Positions 25,362-33,691 of a stretch of 64,000 nucleotides of DNA are shown here, one piece after another. Origin of the DNA: Devosia oryzisoli (lineage in GTDB: Bacteria > Pseudomonadota > Alphaproteobacteria > Rhizobiales > Devosiaceae). The notes under the pieces are model-generated. The model was not told the DNA's origin and did no database searches. It saw only the letters and a program-made list of their open reading frames with translations. Made by a program: the position numbers and the translations under genes. Within the stretch, counting starts at the first letter, position 1; the number at the start of each line of letters is the position of its first letter. The DNA is taken from NCBI RefSeq assembly GCF_014837245.1, contig NZ_JACYFU010000006.1:100561-164560 (forward strand). The letters run 5' to 3'.

Positions 25362-26054
25362 TCAGCGCGCGAGAAGGTCCTTGAAGGCGGCGATCACGGC
25401 CGGAGGATTTTCCATGGTCGGCAGGTGTCCTGCCTGCAGGAAGCGGACGAGTTCGGCGCCCGGAATGTGCGCCGCCATTTCTTCGGCCAGTTCGGGCGGC
25501 GTCAGCTGATCCACCTCGCCCACGCCGACCAAAGTCGGGCAGGCGATGCGGCCAAGCTCGGGGACCGAATTGATGCGGCCCATGATGGCCTTCTGCTGGC
25601 GCACATAGACGTCCTTGCCGACGCGCTCGGACATGGCCTGCACGTCTTCGGCAAGGGGGGTATCGAGGTTGTGCGGGGCGAGCAGGGTCGGCAGGAGACC
25701 GCGGGAGACGCCGACGAACTTGCCCTGGCCCGCCAGTTCGATGCCGCGGCGGCGAATGTCGCGGCGCTCTTCGGTGTCGGCGCGGGCGGAGGTATCGAGC
25801 AGGGCCAGGTGCGTCACGCGGTCCGGGGCCTGCCGCATGATCTCGAGCGCCACATAGCCGCCCATGGAGAGCCCCGCCAGGGCAAAGCGGGGCGGCGCTA
25901 CGGCAAGGGTGCGCTCGGCCATGGCGGCAATGGTATCATCCAGCCGAAGATCAGCCACCATCGGGGCGATCGAGAGGCTGAGGCCGTCGATGACGTCGCG
26001 CCACAGGCGTGCGTCGCAGATGAGACCGGGCAGGAAGACGACGGGCTGATACAT
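25362..26054 (-). CDS. Alpha/beta-hydrolase
   Basis: 230 residues. The nucleophile elbow GLSMGG, the acid region GEVDQLTPPE and the His segment AGHLPTMENP give a complete Ser-Asp-His triad. Its start MYQPVVFLPGLICDARLW resembles BioH/PcaD-like esterases, but the substrate is not predictable. It is convergent with purK (6-base gap). A longer frame upstream of the ATG is unlikely. Confidence 0.82.
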   Translation of the reverse strand: MYQPVVFLPGLICDARLWRDVIDGLSLSIAPMVADLRLDDTIAAMAERTLAVAPPRFALAGLSMGGYVALEIMRQAPDRVTHLALLDTSARADTEERRDIRRRGIELAGQGKFVGVSRGLLPTLLAPHNLDTPLAEDVQAMSERVGKDVYVRQQKAIMGRINSVPELGRIACPTLVGVGEVDQLTPPELAEEMAAHIPGAELVRFLQAGHLPTMENPPAVIAAFKDLLAR

Positions 26055-26265
26055 GGCGCTGGCTCCGATGGCTGTGCCTGCGTTAGCGGCATCGCGAAAA
26101 GCTGGCAAGAGAGGCGACTTTTCCCGATGCCGGGAGTGGACAGGCGCGTGCGAGTGGAGTATAGACCCCGCCACGGTGACCGGTTCTGCTGGTCGGCGGT
26201 GTAGTTCCTTGGCCTACGCCGCTTCTATCCACACAGATTTTGGGTTTTGAAAGGGCGGTTGACCT

Positions 26266-26493
26266 TTGCAAGTAGTCGTTCGCGATAACAACGTTGATCA
26301 GGCGCTGCGCGCGCTCAAGAAGAAGCTGCAGCGCGAAGGCGTCTTCCGCGAGATGAAGCTGCGCAACTACTACGAGAAGCCGTCCGAGAAGAAGGCCCGC
26401 CAGAAGGCCGAGGCCGTCCGTCGTGCCCGCAAGCTGGCCCGCAAGCGCGCCCAGCGCGAAGGTGGCTTGGTGACCGCCGGCGCTCGCAGCTAG
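26266..26493 (+). CDS. rpsU: 30S ribosomal protein S21
   Basis: 75 residues. [38 protein letters not shown] and the Arg/Lys-rich tail are diagnostic for alphaproteobacterial S21, a small subunit protein that helps mRNA selection. It starts at TTG (TTGCAAGTAGTCG...), with AAAGGG about 10-12 bases upstream; no ATG lies in a suitable place. It ends in an intrinsic terminator. Confidence 0.95.
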   Translation: MQVVVRDNNVDQALRALKKKLQREGVFREMKLRNYYEKPSEKKARQKAEAVRRARKLARKRAQREGGLVTAGARS

Positions 26494-26516
26494 GCTGTCT
26501 GCAGTTACGAATTAAG

Positions 26517-26538
26517 ACGCCGTCCTTTGGGGCGGCGT
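26517..26538 (+). terminator. rpsU terminator
   Basis: ACGCCGTCC / GGGCGGCGT stem (one GU pair) with a 4-base loop, followed by TTTTTGTTT, 23 bases after the stop. A good intrinsic terminator. Confidence 0.85.
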
Positions 26539-26557
26539 TTTTGTTTGCGCCGGGGCT

Positions 26558-27742
26558 TCAGGCGAGGGGCCGCGCGCGGCGCCGTTCAACGGCGACCAGA
26601 GCGATGGCGGCAGCGGCCAGAATCGGCGGAATGACCGACATGGCCGAGAGGGCGTCGGCAAAGAGCGTGCTGGCGAGCATGGAGGCGACGAACCCTCCGC
26701 CCATCTGCAGAAAACCCGTCATGGCACCGGAGGCGCCCGCAATATCGCCGTGCCCCGCCATGGCGGCGGTCGTGGTGCTCGGTCCGATGGCGGCGAGGGA
26801 CAGCATCCAGACGCCGACCGGCACCATGACGGCAAGGACAGAGCCGGGGAAGAGGTGGGGCAGGACGGCGAAGCCCGATCCGGCAAGGCCGATCAGCACA
26901 AGCCCGATGCTGACCAGTTGGTCGCCCCGCAGCCGGCGCGCCAGACGGGCGGCAACGATGTTCCCGGCGATGAAGGACGCGGTCTGGATCAGCATGACCA
27001 GGGCGAACTGCAGCGGGGTGAGGCCGAGCCGGTCGATGAGGATGAACGGCAGAAGCGCGGGAAAGACGTAGAACCCGCCGAAGGCCAGTGCCAGGACGAG
27101 ACCGGGCAGCATGAAATCGGGCGACCGGAGCAGCCGCCCGTAATTGGTCAGGATGCGGCCAGGCCGCAGAGGCACACGCGCGTCCGCGGCCAGCGTCTCG
27201 CGCGCGCCCAAGGCCAGCAGCGCGATGATGGCAAGCCCGAACCCGGCCATTACGACGAACATGATGTTCCACGGCCCCAGCAGCATCAGCAGACTGCCCA
27301 GCGTCGGCGAGACCGCGGGCGCCACCGTGAGGATCAGGTTGACCAGCGTCAGGATGCGGATAGCGTCCATGCCGGTGAACTGGTCGCGCACCATGGCGCG
27401 GGACAGGGCGACGCCGGAAGAGACGCCGAAGCCCTGCAACAGGCGTCCGAGCAGCAGCACCTCGAGCGTGGGCGACAAAGCGCACACCAGGCTGCCGATG
27501 ACGTAGATGATGAAGAAGGCCATGCCGACGGCGCGGCGGCCATAGCGGTCCGACAGGGGGCCGCAGATCAGCTGGGCGCAGGCGAAGGCGGCAAAATAGA
27601 CGGAGAGGGTCAGCTTGCCGCCACTATCGGTGGCGCCAAGATCGCTGACCAAAGCGGGGAGGGCCGGCGAATAGAGCGACAGGCTGAGGGGGCCGGTGGT
27701 CGCCATGAGGCCGCCAACGATCGCTGTCCGGCGCGCGGACAT
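26558..27742 (-). CDS. MFS multidrug transporter, Bcr/CflA type
   Basis: 394 residues with 12 predicted helices. Family landmarks are GPLSLSLYSPALPAL in the first helix, GPLSDRYGRR in loop 2-3, and LGRLLQGFGVSSG in the fourth helix. Bcr/CflA members export drugs or small metabolites by proton antiport. The ATG at 27742 fits the family N-terminus. A GTG at 27766 overlaps the stop of the upstream hydrolase gene (GTGA) and would add 8 residues. Either way the genes are adjacent and likely co-transcribed. Confidence 0.85.
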   Translation of the reverse strand: MSARRTAIVGGLMATTGPLSLSLYSPALPALVSDLGATDSGGKLTLSVYFAAFACAQLICGPLSDRYGRRAVGMAFFIIYVIGSLVCALSPTLEVLLLGRLLQGFGVSSGVALSRAMVRDQFTGMDAIRILTLVNLILTVAPAVSPTLGSLLMLLGPWNIMFVVMAGFGLAIIALLALGARETLAADARVPLRPGRILTNYGRLLRSPDFMLPGLVLALAFGGFYVFPALLPFILIDRLGLTPLQFALVMLIQTASFIAGNIVAARLARRLRGDQLVSIGLVLIGLAGSGFAVLPHLFPGSVLAVMVPVGVWMLSLAAIGPSTTTAAMAGHGDIAGASGAMTGFLQMGGGFVASMLASTLFADALSAMSVIPPILAAAAIALVAVERRRARPLA

Positions 27743-27762
27743 GCCGAAAACCTGGCGTTTTG

Positions 27763-28578
27763 TCACCGAGACAAGGCTCGCTGGAAGAAGGCTTCGGCGC
27801 GGGACCAGATACCTGCATCCCAAAGGTCGGAATGATCGGCGCCTTCGACGATCCAGAGACCGTCCTTGTTGGCTGCAAGCTCGTAAAGACGCTCGCCGTT
27901 CGACACATCTATGGTCCGGTCGGCGGTGCCATGGGCGACGAAGACGGGTTCGGTGACGCGCGAAATCCACTCGTCGGAGCGGAACTGGTCCTGCATCACG
28001 AGCGTCACGGGGAGGAGGGGGTAGCGCTCGGCCGCGACGGTGACGGCCGAGAGGAAGGGCGTTTCGAGCAGCAGGGCCTCAGCGTCGCGTTCACTCGCCA
28101 CATAGGTGGCAGGGCCCGTGCCCAGGGATCGGCCCCAGATGACGATCGGCCCGCCCTTGGCGGCCGTCCAGTCGAAGACGGCCAGGGCATCCTCGAGGAT
28201 GTTGTCCTGCGTCAGCGCCCCGGGGGAGGCGGGGAAGCCGCGATAGTCAAAGGCGACGAAGCCGTAGCCTGCCGCCACGAACTGCTCGTAGCGCTCGTGT
28301 TCCTCCGAAAAACTCTGCGAATTGCCCTTGTAATAGATGATCGTGGGCTTGCCGGGCTGCGGCGCGCGATACCAGCCATTGACCACTTCGCCGCCGGAGG
28401 GAATGGCGACGTCAGTCGCCCGCGTGAGCGTGGTGTCGGCCAGCGCGATGACGGGGCCGCTGGGGTCATACTGCAGGGCGCGCTGATTGACATACATGTA
28501 GCTCACGACGCCGCCATAGAGCAGCGCGGCGATAGTGAGAACGGCGAGAAGGAGACGACCGAGCAGCTTCACGTACAT
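27763..28578 (-). CDS. Membrane-anchored alpha/beta-hydrolase (ABHD13/BEM46-like)
   Basis: 271 residues. An N-terminal membrane helix (LLGRLLLAVLTIAALLYGG) is followed by the hydrolase domain with nucleophile motif GRSLGTG, an acid region HGTADRTIDV and His in GADHSDLWD. The ATG is near a reasonable ribosome-binding site. Homologues are inner-membrane or periplasm-facing esterases of unknown substrate. It overlaps or nearly overlaps the Bcr/CflA gene. Confidence 0.82.
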   Translation of the reverse strand: MYVKLLGRLLLAVLTIAALLYGGVVSYMYVNQRALQYDPSGPVIALADTTLTRATDVAIPSGGEVVNGWYRAPQPGKPTIIYYKGNSQSFSEEHERYEQFVAAGYGFVAFDYRGFPASPGALTQDNILEDALAVFDWTAAKGGPIVIWGRSLGTGPATYVASERDAEALLLETPFLSAVTVAAERYPLLPVTLVMQDQFRSDEWISRVTEPVFVAHGTADRTIDVSNGERLYELAANKDGLWIVEGADHSDLWDAGIWSRAEAFFQRALSR

Positions 28579-28625
28579 GCCTCTGGTGAACCAGGCCCTG
28601 CCTATAGCAAGCCCGGGAGGAAATG

Positions 28626-29264
28626 TCAGAGTTCGGAGAGGGTCTTTTCGAGGGCCTGTGTGAACACCTCATCGGGTTGGGCGCCGGAGAGGGCGTATTT
28701 TTCGGCGAAGATGAAGAAGGGTACGCCCCGAATGCCTTGCGCTGCCGCGTCGGTGGCCAGTTGTTGGGTGACGGAGAGTTCATGCGCGTCGTTCATGGCA
28801 TCGAGCGCATCGCCGCGGTCCCAACCGTGCTCGGCTGCAATGTCGGCCAGGACATTGTCGTCGTTGATCTGCCGGTGATCGAGGAAGTAGGCCTCGGCAA
28901 TGGCGTTGGCGAGTTCGTGCTGGTTGCCACTGCCGCGCGACAACCGGGTGATGGTGTGCGCCTTGGCGGTGTTGAACATGCGCGGCTGCCGGGACAGGTC
29001 AAGCTCGATCCCGGCCTTGGCGGCCTCGCTCTCGACCCGGGCCCACATTTCCTCAGGATCGCGCCCATACCTCGCCTTGAGCATCTGTCCCACATCGACA
29101 CCTTCGGCGGGCACTGTCGGGTCAAGATAGAAGGGGTGATTTTCGATGGTCACCTCAACATCGTCCGGCAGGGCGGCGACAGCCTTGTCGAGCCGCGCCG
29201 AGCCGACCAGACACCAGGGGCAGACAACGTCGGTGAACACATCGATCTTGAGATGGCGCGTCAT
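28626..29264 (-). CDS. DsbA-family oxidoreductase (FrnE/2-hydroxychromene isomerase-like)
   Basis: 212 residues from the ATG, which follows GAAGGTCCC. The thioredoxin-fold active site is C15-P-W-C18 (DVVCPWCLVGSARL), and GIRGVPFFIFAEKYALSGAQ provides the cis-Pro loop. There is no signal peptide, so it is cytoplasmic, like FrnE-type proteins. The physiological substrate is unknown. Confidence 0.87.
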   Translation of the reverse strand: MTRHLKIDVFTDVVCPWCLVGSARLDKAVAALPDDVEVTIENHPFYLDPTVPAEGVDVGQMLKARYGRDPEEMWARVESEAAKAGIELDLSRQPRMFNTAKAHTITRLSRGSGNQHELANAIAEAYFLDHRQINDDNVLADIAAEHGWDRGDALDAMNDAHELSVTQQLATDAAAQGIRGVPFFIFAEKYALSGAQPDEVFTQALEKTLSEL

Positions 29265-29339
29265 GGGACCTTCGCGAGCAAAACTTATGCCCACATGACT
29301 CTTTCGAGCCATATGGGCAAGAAGGCACGCGGCGGTAAC

Positions 29340-29897
29340 CTAGACGCTTGCGGCCGGCTGATTGCTCTGCACCAAACCGAAGGGCGGGGCCCAGGCGGCG
29401 GTGAAGACCAGACCCAGAACAGCACTAAGGCCGACCCAGGCCAGAACCGGAGCAAGGAGCCATGCGGCCCGGTGCGAGATGCGGGCAACGCGGACAGCGG
29501 CGCCAACACCGACGAACAGGGTCGCCATCGCCAGCATGGACAGCACGAGGGAGGACGTTACGGTCACAACAAAGGGGAAGGCGATGAGGGCGGCTGCAAA
29601 GAGGGCCAGCCAGCGCTGGGCCGTGCGGCCACCGGCCTTGTTAGCCACCATCCAGCCGGCAATGCCGACCAGAGGCAGCATCGCCATGTGCAGGATGGCG
29701 CCGACCCAGCCGGGAATGCCCAAGGGCGAAAAGAAGAACGGATAGTGGCCGGTGGCGTCGACAACAAGATTGACCAGACCGAAGAGGCCCAGGGGAAGAC
29801 CTGCGTAAACAACGAAGTTCACCATCGACTGCCACTGCATTTGCAGCGGGTGCGTGCGGGTCGGGATCGGCAGGGCTTTAACAGTGCTGGTGGCCAT
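29340..29897 (-). CDS. TspO/MBR-like membrane protein
   Basis: 185 residues with five hydrophobic segments. PFFFSPLGIPGW followed by a membrane helix, and HRAAWLLAPVLAWVGLSAVL near the end, resemble the TspO signature helices (tryptophan-rich sensory protein, tetrapyrrole binding), although the Trp density is lower than usual and a longer N-terminus is present. If correct it sits in a membrane and may handle porphyrins or oxidative stress. The family call is moderately sure. Confidence 0.62.
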   Translation of the reverse strand: MATSTVKALPIPTRTHPLQMQWQSMVNFVVYAGLPLGLFGLVNLVVDATGHYPFFFSPLGIPGWVGAILHMAMLPLVGIAGWMVANKAGGRTAQRWLALFAAALIAFPFVVTVTSSLVLSMLAMATLFVGVGAAVRVARISHRAAWLLAPVLAWVGLSAVLGLVFTAAWAPPFGLVQSNQPAASV

Positions 29898-30044
29898 TTC
29901 GCGGCTCGCAATTTGTCAATTCTGCCGATTCAATGGGATTTGACGCGCAAGAGTTCCGCAAGGGTCAACACAGCCGCGTCAACGTTGCCTCGACGCGCCA
30001 GGTGCGATAGCGCTAAGCGCCGATAGATGAAGGAGAAAACGGGC

Positions 30045-30257
30045 ATGGGCCAGATCGATCACGATTCACGCATCGATGCGCTGGAAATCCGGCTGGCCTA
30101 TAGTGAGCGGACCATCGAAGAGCTCAATGCGGCGCTGACGGAGCAGTGGGGCCTTATCGAGGCCCTGCGCCGCCGGCTCGACCAGATGGAAGAGCAGGTG
30201 CGCTCGGGGAGCTACATCGCCGACCCGGCCTCGGAGAAGCCGCCGCCGCACTATTGA
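30045..30257 (+). CDS. slyX: SlyX family protein
   Basis: 70 residues. The start is the ATG after AAGGAGAAAACGGGC; an ATG 18 bases upstream lacks a ribosome-binding site. IDALEIRLAYSERTIEELN and WGLIEALRRRLDQ match SlyX, a small coiled-coil protein of unknown role. It is convergent with pntB (6-base gap). Confidence 0.82.
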   Translation: MGQIDHDSRIDALEIRLAYSERTIEELNAALTEQWGLIEALRRRLDQMEEQVRSGSYIADPASEKPPPHY

Positions 30258-30263
30258 CCGCGG

Positions 30264-31670
30264 CTAGTGGCCGAGCGCCTTGACGATGTCTTCGGTCACC
30301 TTCTTGGCGTCGCCGAACAGCATCATGGTGTTGTCGCGGAAAAACAGTTCGTTCTGCACGCCCGCATAGCCGGCCGCCATGCCGCGCTTGATGAACAGTA
30401 CGGTACCCGCGTCTTCGACGTTGAGAACCGGCATGCCGTAGATGGGCGAGGTCTTGTCGGTCTTGGCTGCGGGATTGGTGACGTCGTTGGCCCCGATGAC
30501 GAAGGCGACGTCCGATTGGGCGAACTCGGAATTGATGTCCTCGAGCTCGAAGACTTCGTCATAGGGGACGTTGGCCTCGGCGAGGAGGACGTTCATGTGG
30601 CCGGGCATGCGGCCCGCCACAGGGTGGATGGCGTATTTGACCTCGGCGCCCTCGGCCTTGAGGAGGTCAGCCATTTCCCTCAGTGCGTGCTGGGCCTGGG
30701 CCACGGCCATGCCATAGCCGGGGACGATGATGACCTTACCGGCGTTCTTCATGAGGAAGGCGGCATCGTCGGCCGCACCCTGCTTGACCGGGCGGTCATC
30801 TTCGCCGGCGGCAGCGCCTGCCGAGGCGTCGCCGCCAAAGCCGCCCAGGATGACGGAGATGAAGCTGCGATTCATCGCCCTGCACATGATGTAGGAAAGG
30901 ATGGCGCCCGAGGAGCCAACCAGCGCGCCGGTGATGATGAGGGCAGTGTTGCCCAGGGTGAAGCCGATACCCGCCGCGGCCCAGCCTGAGTACGAGTTGA
31001 GCATCGAGACGACGACAGGCATGTCGGCGCCGCCGATGGGGATGATCATCAGGCCGCCCAGGACCAGGGCCAGAAGCGTGATGAGCCAGAAGAGCCAGGG
31101 GTTGGCCGAACCGGTAAAGGCCCAGACGAGGCCGATGATCAGCACGCCGATGGCGATGTGGATGAGGTGGCGCGCCGGCAGGATGATCGGCTTGCCGCTC
31201 ATATTGCCGTTGAGCTTGGCGAAGGCGATGACCGAGCCGGTGAAGGTGAAGGCGCCGATGGCGACGCCGATCGACATTTCCACCAGCGCCTGGGCGTGGA
31301 TGGCTCCGGGGACGCCGATGCCGAAGGCCTCGGGAGCGTAGAGCGCGCCGGCAGCAACGAAGACGGCGGCAAGGCCGACGAGCGAGTGGAAGGCGGCGAC
31401 CAATTGGGGCATGTCGGTCATCTTGACCGTGCGCGCCATATAGGCGCCGATGCCGCCGCCGATACCAAGGCCGGAGATGATGAGAAGCCAGCTAACCCAA
31501 TCTGATGGTGCCGCCACGGCCAGCGTGGTGACGATGGCGATGCCCATGCCCACCATGCCGAACAGGTTGCCCTGGCGGGCGGAGGCGGGGTGGGAGAGGC
31601 CGCGCAGGGCGAGGATGAACAGCACGCCCGAAACGAGATAGAGAAGGGCGGCGATATTGGCGTCGATCAT
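30264..31670 (-). CDS. pntB: NAD(P) transhydrogenase subunit beta
   Basis: 468 residues: nine or so membrane helices, then the NADP(H)-binding domain III ([44 protein letters not shown]). With PntAA and PntAB it forms the proton-pumping transhydrogenase that makes NADPH from NADH. Third gene of the pntAA-pntAB-pntB operon; 5-base spacing from pntAB. Confidence 0.95.
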   Translation of the reverse strand: MIDANIAALLYLVSGVLFILALRGLSHPASARQGNLFGMVGMGIAIVTTLAVAAPSDWVSWLLIISGLGIGGGIGAYMARTVKMTDMPQLVAAFHSLVGLAAVFVAAGALYAPEAFGIGVPGAIHAQALVEMSIGVAIGAFTFTGSVIAFAKLNGNMSGKPIILPARHLIHIAIGVLIIGLVWAFTGSANPWLFWLITLLALVLGGLMIIPIGGADMPVVVSMLNSYSGWAAAGIGFTLGNTALIITGALVGSSGAILSYIMCRAMNRSFISVILGGFGGDASAGAAAGEDDRPVKQGAADDAAFLMKNAGKVIIVPGYGMAVAQAQHALREMADLLKAEGAEVKYAIHPVAGRMPGHMNVLLAEANVPYDEVFELEDINSEFAQSDVAFVIGANDVTNPAAKTDKTSPIYGMPVLNVEDAGTVLFIKRGMAAGYAGVQNELFFRDNTMMLFGDAKKVTEDIVKALGH

Positions 31671-31675
31671 GGCGC

Positions 31676-32038
31676 TCAGCCCTTCTTCTTGTACATTGCC
31701 AGCATGCGCTGGGTCACGAGGAAGCCACCGAAGATATTCACCGACGCAAAGACGAGCGCGATGAAGCCGAACAGTTTGCTCAGCCAGCTGGCGTCGTTGG
31801 CGAGGTGGACGCCGACGGCCAGCAGGGCGCCGACCACGATGACCGAGGAGATGGCATTGGTGACGCTCATCAGCGGGGTGTGCAGCGCGGGTGTGACGCT
31901 CCAGACCACGAAGTAGCCCACGAAGATCGCCAGCACGAAGATGGCGAGGTGGAAGGTGAACGGGTCGATGGGGCCGCCGATCGCGCCATGCGCAAGGGCA
32001 GTTGCCGCGTCAGCTGCAGTGTTGGCGGACGTTTCCAT
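31676..32038 (-). CDS. pntAB: NAD(P) transhydrogenase subunit alpha, membrane part (PntAB)
   Basis: 120 residues, three or four membrane helices, equivalent to the C-terminal part of E. coli Pnt[22 protein letters not shown] and [19 protein letters not shown] are recognisable. Its ATG directly abuts the pntAA stop (TAGATG). The split alpha subunit matches the Rhodospirillum-type arrangement. Confidence 0.93.
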   Translation of the reverse strand: METSANTAADAATALAHGAIGGPIDPFTFHLAIFVLAIFVGYFVVWSVTPALHTPLMSVTNAISSVIVVGALLAVGVHLANDASWLSKLFGFIALVFASVNIFGGFLVTQRMLAMYKKKG

Positions 32039-33442
32039 CTAGTTGCCCTCCTCCGGAGCAGCAGGCTTTTTGGCTGCGGCGCGCTTGCGTGGCGCGGCGG
32101 CCTTTGGCGGCGTTTCACCGACCGCGGGGTTGGGCTGGGCGGGCGCCCGCTTGGGCCGCGAGGCTTTTGGCGGGGGGGCGGCTGCAGCAAGGACGCCGTC
32201 GGGTGCGGCAGGAGCCTTGCTGACGCTCTTGCGCGTGGGCGCTTTGGGAGCTGGCGTAGCGGCAGGCGTCGGCACAGGCGCCGGCGCGGCCGGCGTTGGG
32301 GTGGAGACAAGTGCAGCGGCGGCGGCGAGATTGGGGTGAACGACAGCGCCGTCGCGCGTCAGTACGGTCGCCTTGAGCAGTTCGTCTTCCCAATCGATGG
32401 CGAGGGTCCTGGCCTTCTTGTCGATCAGCGTGTCGAGGAAGGAGAGGAGGTTGCGGGCGTAGAGCTGGCTCGCGGTCGTCGGGATGCGCCCGGCCAGATT
32501 GGTATAGCCGATGATGGAGACGCCCTGGTGGGTGATCACCTGATCGGGGACCGTCAATTCGACATTGCCGCCGCGCTCGCCGGCGAGATCGACGATGACG
32601 GAGCCGGGGGCCATGGACTCGACCATGGCTCGAGTAACGAGTTTGGGCGCCGGCCGGCCAGGGATCAACGCAGTGGTGATGACCATGTCCTGCTTGGCGA
32701 TGTGGCCTGCGACCAGTTCTGCCTGCGCAGCCTGCTCATCCGGCGTCAGTTCGCGGGCGTAGCCGCCGGTGCCCGATGCGTCCTTGAGGGCGTCGGTCAT
32801 GATGAACTTGGCGCCGAGGGACTCCACCTGCTCGCCCGCGGCGGCCCGCACGTCGGTCGCCGAGACGACGGCGCCCAGGCGCTTGGCCGTGGCGATGGCC
32901 TGGAGGCCCGCCACGCCTGCGCCCATGACGAAGGCCTTTGCCGGACGCACCGTTCCAGCGGCGGTCATCATCATGGGCATGGCGCGTTCGAAGACGGCGG
33001 CCGCTTCGATGACGGCCTGATAGCCGGCCAGGTTCGCCTGGGAGGAGAGGATGTCCATGACCTGCGCGCGGGTGATGCGCGGCATGAATTCCATGGCGAC
33101 GGCCGTGACGCCGGCCTGGGCAAGGGCTGCGATATCGGCCTCGTGGCCGTAGGGATCGAGCGTGCCGATGACGAGGGCGCCGGGGCGGATGCCCGTGAGC
33201 GCGGCCACGGATGGGCGGCGCACGCAGAGCAGAATATCAGCGTCGCGCAGGGCTTCGGCAGCACTTGGGACGACGGCCGCGCCGGCGGCGGCGTATTGAT
33301 CGTCCGGAAAGCGAGAGAGGGCGCCTGCGCCGCTTTCGACGGCGACGTCGGCGCCCAGGGCGATCAGTTTGCCAACCGTTTCCGGGGTCGCGGCGACGCG
33401 GCTTTCGCCGAAATCGCGCTCGCGAAGCACTGCAACCTTCAT
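32039..33442 (-). CDS. pntAA: NAD(P) transhydrogenase subunit alpha, NAD-binding part (PntAA), with long tail
   Basis: 467 residues from the ATG after AGGAGA. Domain I features are MKVAVLRERDFGESRVAATP, VMGAGVAGLQAIATAKRLGA and the mobile-loop region RIPTTASQLYARN. The final 95 residues or so are an Ala/Pro/Lys-rich low-complexity tail that resembles histone H1 or linker sequences and is not part of the known enzyme. First gene of the operon, downstream of the oxidase subunit IV gene. Confidence 0.94.
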   Translation of the reverse strand: MKVAVLRERDFGESRVAATPETVGKLIALGADVAVESGAGALSRFPDDQYAAAGAAVVPSAAEALRDADILLCVRRPSVAALTGIRPGALVIGTLDPYGHEADIAALAQAGVTAVAMEFMPRITRAQVMDILSSQANLAGYQAVIEAAAVFERAMPMMMTAAGTVRPAKAFVMGAGVAGLQAIATAKRLGAVVSATDVRAAAGEQVESLGAKFIMTDALKDASGTGGYARELTPDEQAAQAELVAGHIAKQDMVITTALIPGRPAPKLVTRAMVESMAPGSVIVDLAGERGGNVELTVPDQVITHQGVSIIGYTNLAGRIPTTASQLYARNLLSFLDTLIDKKARTLAIDWEDELLKATVLTRDGAVVHPNLAAAAALVSTPTPAAPAPVPTPAATPAPKAPTRKSVSKAPAAPDGVLAAAAPPPKASRPKRAPAQPNPAVGETPPKAAAPRKRAAAKKPAAPEEGN

Positions 33443-33503
33443 GAAATCTCCTGCCGGCCTGCCGTCGGGCAGGCGCTTCATTCGTGCCCGCTGGTCGCGA
33501 TGG

Positions 33504-33665
33504 TTATGGACTGATCAGGAAGTAGAGGATGATGACGACGACGGCCGTGGCGATCACGCTCCATTTCACACCCTGCACGAAGCCGTTGTAGGTGCGTTCG
33601 TGCTGGGCGTAGTCCATCGGGGACTCGTGGTCCAGCGGGGGATGGGGCTCGGCGTGATGGGCCAT
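33504..33665 (-). CDS. aa3-type cytochrome c oxidase subunit IV
   Basis: 53 residues from the ATG after GAGG. The conserved motif MDYAQHERTYNGFVQGVKW precedes a single membrane helix (VIATAVVVIILYFLI). This is the small bacterial aa3 oxidase subunit IV (COX4_pro_2 type). No oxidase catalytic genes are nearby. It precedes the pnt operon on the same strand, so it may be co-transcribed. Confidence 0.85.
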   Translation of the reverse strand: MAHHAEPHPPLDHESPMDYAQHERTYNGFVQGVKWSVIATAVVVIILYFLISP

Positions 33666-33691
33666 GTCGTCCTCGGTTGGTCGTCGTATCG

